Assembly (NCBI GenBank): GCA_017853235.1 | Contig: JAFMJX010000107.1 | Location: forward strand, 1-6,121 | Length of the DNA stretch: 6,121 nt | Source of the DNA: Chitinophagaceae bacterium | GTDB lineage: Bacteria; Bacteroidota; Bacteroidia; Chitinophagales; Chitinophagaceae | Reading direction: 5' to 3' | Made by a program: the position numbers and the translations under genes | In this document: positions 1 through 5,165 of the stretch, piece by piece | Layout of the letters: every line of letters starts with the position of its first letter | Position numbering within the stretch: position 1 is the first letter of the stretch | Notes under the pieces: model-generated | Databases searched by the model: none | What the model saw: the letters and a program-made list of their open reading frames with translations, nothing else | Told to the model about the DNA's origin: nothing

Positions 1-159
1 TAACAATTTTGAAATTCATAATTGGCAGTTTATTGGTTTATTAAGCGTGTACAAATTACATATTTTTGATATTCCAAGCTTTTTTGTTAAATTATTTTTA
101 ACTTTTTTAGAATCTATACTAACATTTGTTCATATTAAACAAATGAATAAAGTCTATTT

Positions 160-178
160 TATATTGATAATCAATATA
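160..178. repeat. 19-bp AT-rich perfect inverted repeat, function unknown
   Basis: Two 9-base arms (TATATTGAT at 160-168 and ATCAATATA at 170-178) flank a single central A. The symmetry is perfect across the arms and ends at 159/179. The half-site sequence ATCAATAT occurs again at 250-257, directly next to the CpG palindrome. It could be a binding site for a dimeric regulator. The spacing does not fit an FNR box, whose TTGAT/ATCAA halves are four bases apart rather than one. AT-rich palindromes are common by chance in such sequence, so the functional reading is weak. Confidence 0.35.
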
Positions 179-257
179 TTAAGAAATATTTTACTCTATT
201 AATTGTGGGAAATATTTTTCAAAAAAAAATTCACATGAAATCAAAAAGTATCAATAT

Positions 258-267
258 CAAACGTTTG
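258..267. promoter_or_regulatory. Candidate LacI-family operator (CAAACGTTTG)
   Basis: This is a perfect 10-bp palindrome with a central CpG, followed by CG at 268-269. The right half therefore reads CGTTTGCG, like the PurR-type operator core. LacI-family dimers typically bind such CpG-centred palindromes; a hinge-helix leucine inserts at the central step, and the adjacent regulator has a leucine in that position (Leu56). The site lies 53 bp upstream of the chosen lacI start, where bound protein could block transcription. Autoregulation of the lacI-GH53 pair is therefore likely but inferred. It is one of the few GC-containing words in an otherwise AT-only leader. Confidence 0.65.
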
Positions 268-320
268 CGAAATTTTTTGTGATAAATTTTACATATTTTA
301 GTTTTCTAAACGATTGGAGT

Positions 321-1313
321 ATGACAAATACTACGCTTAAATTATTGGCCCAACAATTACAATTAAGTATTTCTACTGTTTCACGTGCATTAAAGGATCA
401 TCCAGACATTGCCGCAAGTACTAAAGCAAAAGTTCATGCACTGGCACAAAGTATGGATTATGAACCCAACGCTTATGCAATCCAACTACGCACTCAAAAT
501 AGTAGAATTTTAGGTGTTATTGTCCCTGCTATTTCTAATTTGTTTTATGATAGTTTTATTTCGGCAGTGGAAGAAGAAAGTAGAAAACATGATTATGCAT
601 TAATGATAATGCAATCTAGTAATCAAGCCGAAAATGAATTAAATAATTTAAAAATTTTTAGGCAAAATAGGGTATCCGGAGTATTCGCATGCTTGTCTTC
701 TCATCCTGAAAACTTAGAAGTATATCATAAGATGAACGAACGTGAAATTCCTGTGGTATTTTTTGATATTGTTCCCAAAGACAATCGTTTTACAAAAGTT
801 AGAATGGCCGATGAACGTTGCGCCATTATAGCAGCTGAAAAAGTGATTCAGAGAAATGGTAAAAAAGTTTTGGCTCTTTTTGGTGATCCTGGTTTATCCA
901 TTAGTCAAAAAAGAAAGAATGCATTTCAAAATTTCATGGAAACCTACGCACCTAAAATGCATGTCACTTATTTAAATGCTTCAAGCAGTAAAGAAGCAGA
1001 AGATTTGATACAAAAACAATATTCTAAAACTCAAAAATTTGATACGGTTTTTTGTATGACAGATGAAATATTAATTGGAGTCATGAAAGCAGTGCAAGCA
1101 TTACAAATTAAAGTACCAAGCGAGTTGGGTATCATTACTATTAGTAACGGATTCATACCTAATTTATACCATCCAAAAATTAGTTACGTTGAAACGAGCG
1201 GTTTTGAATTGGGAAAATTAGCATTTGTGCAAATGATGGCTAATATTAAAGGAGGAAAAACACAAACCGAACTGACTGTTGATGCGAAATATATAGAAGG
1301 AGGTTCGCTTTAA
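321..1313 (+). CDS. LacI-family transcriptional regulator
   Basis: A 330-residue DNA-binding sensor of the LacI/GalR family, of normal family length. Residues 5-24 form the N-terminal helix-turn-helix, with the recognition-helix motif STVSRAL at 18-24. The hinge region PNAYAIQL at 49-56 ends in Leu56, the usual minor-groove-inserting residue. From about residue 61 (SRILGVIVPAISNLFY) a periplasmic-binding-protein-like effector domain runs to the C-terminus, ending with the typical ELGKLA helix at 296-301. ATG at 321 was chosen over an upstream in-frame GTG at 279 because LacI proteins start just before the HTH, and GGAG lies at 316-319, although very close to the ATG. It probably binds the palindrome at 258-267 and responds to a sugar released from galactan; the ligand is inferred only from the GH53 gene 27 bp downstream. 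It may also control the convergent sus operon, whose promoter is outside the window. Confidence 0.93.
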   Translation: MTNTTLKLLAQQLQLSISTVSRALKDHPDIAASTKAKVHALAQSMDYEPNAYAIQLRTQNSRILGVIVPAISNLFYDSFISAVEEESRKHDYALMIMQSSNQAENELNNLKIFRQNRVSGVFACLSSHPENLEVYHKMNEREIPVVFFDIVPKDNRFTKVRMADERCAIIAAEKVIQRNGKKVLALFGDPGLSISQKRKNAFQNFMETYAPKMHVTYLNASSSKEAEDLIQKQYSKTQKFDTVFCMTDEILIGVMKAVQALQIKVPSELGIITISNGFIPNLYHPKISYVETSGFELGKLAFVQMMANIKGGKTQTELTVDAKYIEGGSL

Positions 1314-1340
1314 ATAAATTTAAAAATAAATCAAGTCACT

Positions 1341-2384
1341 ATGAATAAATATAAATTAACAATACTCACATTCACTGTTCTGTTATTATGTAGTTGCACC
1401 AAAGCAAGTGTACCTCATGTAACACCACCTTTGGTCATTACACCATTAGATACTTTTTTTTATGCGAAGGGGGCTGATATTGGTTGGTTAAGTCAAATGG
1501 AAGCTGAAGGAAAAAAATTTTACGATGTTAATGGAAATCAAAAGGACTGTATTGAACTTTTAAAAAGCAAAGGGATCAATTCCATCCGATTACGTGTATG
1601 GGTAAATCCTTCAACAATATATTGTGGCACAGCAGATGTTATTAGTCAAGCTAAAAGAGCACAAAATTTAGGAATGAAAATAATGATTGATTTTCATTAC
1701 AGTGATTGGTGGGCAGATCCCGGAAAACAAAATAAGCCTGCTGCCTGGAAAAATTTATCTTTTAATGACTTAACATCTACCTTATATAATTATACCAAAG
1801 AAGTGGTGACACAATTAAAAACAAATGGAGTGACTCCCACTTGGATTCAAATTGGAAATGAAACCAATGACGGAATGTTATGGGAAGATGGAAGAGCTTC
1901 CAAAAGCATGTCTAATTTTTCGGCTTTAGTTTCGGCAGGTACTAAAGCAGTGAGAGAAGTTAGCCCCAGTTCAAAAGTGATTGTTCATATTTCCAATGGA
2001 TATGATAACGCTATGTTTAGATGGATGTTTGATGGCTTAAAAAGTAATCATGTTGATTATGATGTGATTGCAATGTCACTTTATCCCAATGCCAATAATT
2101 GGCAATTAATAAATGATCAATGTTATGCTAATATGCTGGATATGGTAAGCAGATATAACAAAGAAATCATGATTAGCGAAGTAGGAATGGATTATACGAA
2201 AGCAATTGAATGCAGAGGTTTTTTAACGGATATTATTTCAAAAAATAAATCACTCGCCAATCATAAAGGTTTAGGGGTTTTTTATTGGGAACCAGAATGT
2301 TTTAACAACTGGCAAGGATATAATATGGGGGCTTTTGATAATGACGGTAAGCCCACTATTGCTATGGATGCATTTTTAAATTAA
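1341..2384 (+). CDS. GH53 endo-beta-1,4-galactanase, lipoprotein
   Basis: This enzyme belongs to glycoside hydrolase family 53 (arabinogalactan endo-beta-1,4-galactanases), retaining (beta/alpha)8-barrel enzymes that cut beta-1,4-galactan internally. It has 347 residues. Residues 1-19 are a lipoprotein signal with lipobox LCSC, so Cys19 is probably lipidated and the enzyme membrane-anchored. The catalytic domain spans about 39-346. Hallmarks are YAKGADIGWL (41-50), SIRLRVWVNP (81-90), MIDFHYSDWWADP (115-127), the acid/base Glu174 in IGNETND, the nucleophile Glu280 in MISEVGMDY, and YWEPE (315-319). Both catalytic glutamates are present, so it should be active. No strong LES-type acidic stretch follows Cys19 (TKASVPHV), so surface display is uncertain. 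It follows the lacI-like gene by 27 bp with no visible promoter or terminator between, and probably shares its transcript. The A-rich leader without a clear Shine-Dalgarno is usual for Bacteroidota. The intergenic hairpin follows the stop codon. Confidence 0.95.
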   Translation: MNKYKLTILTFTVLLLCSCTKASVPHVTPPLVITPLDTFFYAKGADIGWLSQMEAEGKKFYDVNGNQKDCIELLKSKGINSIRLRVWVNPSTIYCGTADVISQAKRAQNLGMKIMIDFHYSDWWADPGKQNKPAAWKNLSFNDLTSTLYNYTKEVVTQLKTNGVTPTWIQIGNETNDGMLWEDGRASKSMSNFSALVSAGTKAVREVSPSSKVIVHISNGYDNAMFRWMFDGLKSNHVDYDVIAMSLYPNANNWQLINDQCYANMLDMVSRYNKEIMISEVGMDYTKAIECRGFLTDIISKNKSLANHKGLGVFYWEPECFNNWQGYNMGAFDNDGKPTIAMDAFLN

Positions 2385-2398
2385 CCACTTTCAAAAAT

Positions 2399-2439
2399 AA
2401 AAAAAGACCGAAGCAAATGAATTGCTTCGGTCTTTTTTT
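2399..2439. terminator. Bidirectional intrinsic terminator between convergent operons
   Basis: An 11-bp perfect stem, GACCGAAGCAA (2406-2416) with TTGCTTCGGTC (2422-2432), closes a 5-base loop. Seven A residues precede it (2399-2405) and seven T residues follow (2433-2439). The A and T runs can extend the stem, and they also provide a U-tract in either direction. The hairpin starts 14 bp after the GH53 stop and ends 22 bp before the stop end of the convergent SusF-like gene, so it can end transcription from both sides. Confidence 0.93.
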
Positions 2440-2461
2440 AAGTATTCTATTAAATAAAATA

Positions 2462-4261
2462 CTATTGCTTTGTGACGGTGTATTTTCCTGTTAAGAAATT
2501 TACATCAATCAAGTAGCTTCCACTCACAGCAGGTGCTGGTGTATTTGAACTAGGCACATTACCATCTGCTAAGATAGTTCCACCTGTAGCACTGGTTCCA
2601 CCAAATTTATGACTCCAATCTCCATTCACTGGTAATAATAAATAACTCTTTCCAGCTGTTAAATTAACAGTCAACTGGAAGTTTGTTAAATTAATACGAG
2701 TAAACTGTTGTGTTGCTGTAGGCACAGGATTACTCCAACCGCCATCAGTGGCATCTCCAACTATGTATAATTTACTTGGCAAAGGTGTAGGTCCTAAATA
2801 TGGAGTAACTGTATATGTGTTGGTTTGGAAGTTCACGATAATTTGATAAAATCCACTAGCAGAAGGAGCAGGTGTATTAGAACCTGGTACACTTCCATCA
2901 GCCAATAAAGTACCACCAGTGGCACTTGATCCACCAAATTTATGACTCCAATCTCCATTTACTGGTAAGAATAAATAAGATTTTCCAGCAGTTAAATTCA
3001 CCACTGCTCCAAATGATACTGCATCAATACGAGTAAATTCTTGAGAAGGTGTTGGAACTGGATTGCTCCATCCGCCATCAGTCGCATCACCTACAATATA
3101 AAGATTAGATGGAATTGTATTGGTAAATGGTGTTACCGTATATACTCCTGTTTGGAAATTGACAACTATTTGATACATACCTGTGGTAGCAGGTGCTGGT
3201 GTGTTTGAGCCTGGCACTGCATTATCAGATAATAATGCACCACCGGTAGCACTAGCTCCACCATATTTATGACTCCAATCGCCATTCTTTGGTAAGAATA
3301 AATAAGATTTGCCTGCTGTTAATTTAACAACGATACCATAAGAAACTGCATCAATACGAGAAAACTGTTGTGAAGGCAAAGGAACAGGATTGCTCCAACC
3401 ACCATCTGTAGCATCACCTACAATATATAAAGCAGGAGGCACAGGAGTGAAGGTGGTTAATTTAATACTCACCACATTAGAATACACCATTTTGGTAGTA
3501 TAAGTAGTTCCCAAATAACTTACAATTCTGAACTCCATATTTTTGGTAGAACCCCCAATAATACCAGCAGCAATTGCAAAATTATTCAAGTCATTCACAT
3601 TAATACTTGAAGTTAAATTTGTGCCGTATTTAACAACTTGAGGATTCGCAAAATTGTTTCCAGCTACATCCATCTGTAATGCATAGTTAATGACATTGGT
3701 TCCATATCCACTTTCATTCCAGTTAAAGGAGATGGCATTGCTTGTTGCATTTGCAACTAACAAAGTGATATCTGCCGCAGATGAAGGTGTTAAAGTAATA
3801 GGAACTAAATAAGAAGCAATTTTTACCGAAAGTACGTTAGACTTTAATTGCTCATTGTTATTGCCATAAGAAGAAGTTACTCTTACGTCAAATGCAAAAC
3901 TTTGACCTGGAGTAAATCCAAAAGCAGCCAACATATCATTTAATTGTTTTCCTGTAAATGAGATGCTTGGTTTTCCAATTGTGATACTTACAAATTTCTG
4001 AGAGAAATTACGACCAGCAGAATCAATTTCTAACACGAATTTTTGTGTATTAGAATCGGTGGCGTAATGTGGATTCGTCCAAGAAAATGAAGCCACTATT
4101 TTATTAGAATCACTAGGAGCAGGTGTGATATTTGTTGAGGAAGCCGATAAAACCACTGGCGTTCCATTACCGTAAAATGGTAAAGTATCCATTTTGGTAC
4201 AAGCAGTGATTACTGCTGCAAGCAGCATAGTAAACAAGCTAATTTTTAATAAATATTTCAT
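2462..4261 (-). CDS. SusF/SusE-like outer-membrane glycan-binding lipoprotein with three tandem binding modules
   Basis: A non-catalytic surface glycan-binding protein of the SusE/SusF class, 599 residues from the chosen ATG at 4261. An in-frame ATG at 4285 would add 8 residues. The later start is preferred because it gives a compact signal peptide after an A-rich leader. The signal ends in ITAC, with Cys21 probably lipidated; the following TKMD is only a weak surface-export signal. Two related Ig-like domains follow, at about 33-150 (FSWTNPHY, then LEIDSAGRNF) and 153-270 (FNWNESGY, then LQMDVAGNNF). Three C-terminal carbohydrate-binding-like modules begin with LYIVGDATDGGW at 278, 387 and 498, each with a later NGDWSHK motif. 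No catalytic domain is seen. It is the last gene of the operon, 47 bp after the SusE-like gene, whose C-terminal module is related and also ends in VTKQ. B. thetaiotaomicron SusF has one Ig-like domain plus three modules, so the extra Ig-like domain is unusual. The ligand is unproven; galactan is inferred from the neighbouring GH53 gene. Confidence 0.88.
   Translation of the reverse strand: MKYLLKISLFTMLLAAVITACTKMDTLPFYGNGTPVVLSASSTNITPAPSDSNKIVASFSWTNPHYATDSNTQKFVLEIDSAGRNFSQKFVSITIGKPSISFTGKQLNDMLAAFGFTPGQSFAFDVRVTSSYGNNNEQLKSNVLSVKIASYLVPITLTPSSAADITLLVANATSNAISFNWNESGYGTNVINYALQMDVAGNNFANPQVVKYGTNLTSSINVNDLNNFAIAAGIIGGSTKNMEFRIVSYLGTTYTTKMVYSNVVSIKLTTFTPVPPALYIVGDATDGGWSNPVPLPSQQFSRIDAVSYGIVVKLTAGKSYLFLPKNGDWSHKYGGASATGGALLSDNAVPGSNTPAPATTGMYQIVVNFQTGVYTVTPFTNTIPSNLYIVGDATDGGWSNPVPTPSQEFTRIDAVSFGAVVNLTAGKSYLFLPVNGDWSHKFGGSSATGGTLLADGSVPGSNTPAPSASGFYQIIVNFQTNTYTVTPYLGPTPLPSKLYIVGDATDGGWSNPVPTATQQFTRINLTNFQLTVNLTAGKSYLLLPVNGDWSHKFGGTSATGGTILADGNVPSSNTPAPAVSGSYLIDVNFLTGKYTVTKQ
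2465..2770 (-). repeat. Binding-module repeat 3 (C-terminal) of the SusF-like protein
   Basis: This is the last of three tandem modules, residues 498-599, running from LYIVGDATDGGW to the C-terminal YTVTKQ. It starts 111 codons after repeat 2. The DNA of 2598-2665 matches repeat 2 at 2931-2998 in 62 of 68 aligned bases by eye, including 29 identical bases in a row. The third residue after LTAGKSYL is Leu where the other two have Phe-Leu, a small divergence in the core strand. Confidence 0.9.
2801..3103 (-). repeat. Binding-module repeat 2 of the SusF-like protein
   Basis: This is the middle module, residues 387-487. It carries LYIVGDATDGGW, QEFTRIDAVSFG, LTAGKSYLFLP, NGDWSHKFGG and the closing strand NFQTNTYTVTP. 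It is joined to repeat 3 by a short proline-containing linker. At protein level it is close to both neighbours; in the 68-base stretch checked it is nearer to repeat 3 (6 differences) than to repeat 1 (9 differences). Confidence 0.9.
3128..3430 (-). repeat. Binding-module repeat 1 of the SusF-like protein
   Basis: This is the first module, residues 278-378. It starts after a proline-containing linker (TPVPPA) that follows the second Ig-like domain. It keeps the two conserved Trp motifs (GGWSNPVP and NGDWSHK). It carries KNGDW, as the single module of the SusE-like protein does, whereas repeats 2 and 3 have VNGDW. This suggests that repeat 1 is the ancestral-type copy (inference). Repeat 2 begins 109 codons later. 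Confidence 0.9.
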
Positions 4262-4308
4262 ATGTTTTTTTTTAGATAGATACATTTTTCAATGACATCT
4301 TTAAAAAA

Positions 4309-5136
4309 TTATTGTTTAGTTACAGTATATGTTCCACTTTGGAAGTCAACAGATATTTTATAAGTTCCGCTTGCTGCTGGTCCAGGGAAGTTATCACTAA
4401 AGTCATAACCAAAAACTCCACCATTTGGACTTTGATTTGCAGTGCTTGAACATGCAAATTTATGACCCCAGTCTCCATTCTTAGGGATAAACAAAAATTG
4501 TTTACCGCCAATCAATGGAACTGTTAATTCATACAATGTACTGCTTACCTGTGTAAATTGTTGTGAAGGAACTGGCACTGGATTGTTCCAGCCACCATTG
4601 GTAGCATCACCTACTAAATAAAGTACTCCTCCTGTTGGCAAAGCCACTTTTGGTGGGGGTGCATAAGGAAGTACTTTAAAAGTAAATTTATTAGAAACTA
4701 AAGAAGTAATATTAGCCCCTAATGTAGCGATGACTCTTGCTTCTAATAAAGCTACCACACCTGGTTTTACTTTTAAATCAGCAATTAAAATATTAAACGC
4801 TTTTTGAGTGTAGGTTACTTCTACATCTTGGCTAATAGAAATTGATCTTTTATTAGGTCCATTGAAACTAGCACCTGCTGTATCAATTTCTAAAGTATAA
4901 CTTACATTTTGTGAACTCACCCCAGAAGCAAATGTATAATTGGGATTGGTCCAACTAAATGTAACTGCTTTATTGTTTTCGGTATTAAAATTTAAACCGA
5001 CGCTGTCTTTTACAGAAGCTGAAAATACAGGAGCTGTTCCGCCAATAAACGTATCTCTTGCTTCCTCTTTTTCACAAGATGCAAAAAATACCATCGCGAT
5101 GCTCAAGTATAATAGTGATTGAATTATTTTTTTCAT
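4309..5136 (-). CDS. SusE-like outer-membrane glycan-binding lipoprotein
   Basis: A surface glycan-binding protein of the SusE family, 275 residues from ATG at 5136. An in-frame ATG at 5160 would add 8 residues but begins before an otherwise ordinary signal peptide (MKKIIQSLLYLSI). The lipobox FASC places the lipidated Cys at residue 21. The next residues, EKEEARD, fit the lysine-plus-acidic lipoprotein export signal known from Bacteroidota, so surface exposure is likely. An Ig-like SusE N-terminal domain covers about 34-158 (FSWTNPNY, LEIDTAGASF). A proline-rich hinge (YAPPPKVALP) leads to one C-terminal binding-like module at 172-275 with LYLVGDATNGGW and KNGDWGHK. Its loop after HKF (CSSTANQSPNGG) differs strongly from that of the SusF-like modules. 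B. thetaiotaomicron SusE has two such modules, so this is a short version. It lies 29 bp after the SusD-like gene and 47 bp before the SusF-like gene, in the same operon. Confidence 0.9.
   Translation of the reverse strand: MKKIIQSLLYLSIAMVFFASCEKEEARDTFIGGTAPVFSASVKDSVGLNFNTENNKAVTFSWTNPNYTFASGVSSQNVSYTLEIDTAGASFNGPNKRSISISQDVEVTYTQKAFNILIADLKVKPGVVALLEARVIATLGANITSLVSNKFTFKVLPYAPPPKVALPTGGVLYLVGDATNGGWNNPVPVPSQQFTQVSSTLYELTVPLIGGKQFLFIPKNGDWGHKFACSSTANQSPNGGVFGYDFSDNFPGPAASGTYKISVDFQSGTYTVTKQ
4312..4623 (-). repeat. Single C-terminal binding module of the SusE-like protein
   Basis: This module is paralogous to the three tandem modules of the SusF-like protein, sharing GDATxGGWxNPVP, QQFT, GKxxLFxPKNGDWxHK and the closing YTVTKQ. 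It differs in the region after HKF (residues about 227-253), where the SATGG/NTPAPA loop of the SusF-like copies is replaced by a longer segment containing a Cys. That loop may define a different ligand preference (inference). Confidence 0.85.
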
Positions 5137-5165
5137 ATATTTCTTTTTGACTTTTAACAATGGTA

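Larger units (their letters stand above)
1..320. promoter_or_regulatory. AT-rich non-coding leader upstream of the lacI-like gene
   Basis: No convincing coding sequence is seen here on either strand. The stretch is extremely AT-rich, with long A and T runs. It holds two dyad-symmetric sites, annotated separately: an AT-rich inverted repeat at 160-178 and a CpG-centred LacI-type palindrome at 258-267. The promoter of the lacI-like gene must lie here if that gene is the first of its operon. The Bacteroidota -7 consensus TAnnTTTG is matched exactly by TATTTTTG at 61-68, and with one mismatch by TATTTTTC at 213-220. Neither has a well-spaced TTG -33 element, and such matches arise easily by chance in this composition, so no promoter is called. 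The left neighbour is not visible. Confidence 0.6.

Noticed and set aside
61..68. TATTTTTG as a Bacteroidota -7 promoter element
   Set aside because: It matches TAnnTTTG, but the nearest TTG (33-35) is 25 bases upstream, longer than usual, and such words are expected by chance in this AT-rich leader.
160..178. FNR/CRP-type box
   Set aside because: The TTGAT and ATCAA halves are separated by one base rather than four.
279..320. N-terminal extension of the LacI-like protein from GTG at 279
   Set aside because: The added 14 residues precede the standard LacI start just before the HTH; ATG at 321 fits family length and has GGAG upstream.
2465..3430. CRISPR or non-coding repeat array
   Set aside because: The roughly 330-base periodicity is in frame and encodes protein modules; there are no short repeats with unique spacers.
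4320..4511. 63-codon open frame on the minus strand
   Set aside because: It lies wholly inside the SusE-like gene in another frame, and its product has no recognisable domain; it is a shadow.
4940..5122. 60-codon open frame on the plus strand
   Set aside because: It is antisense to the signal peptide and Ig-like domain of the SusE-like gene, with no protein features of its own.
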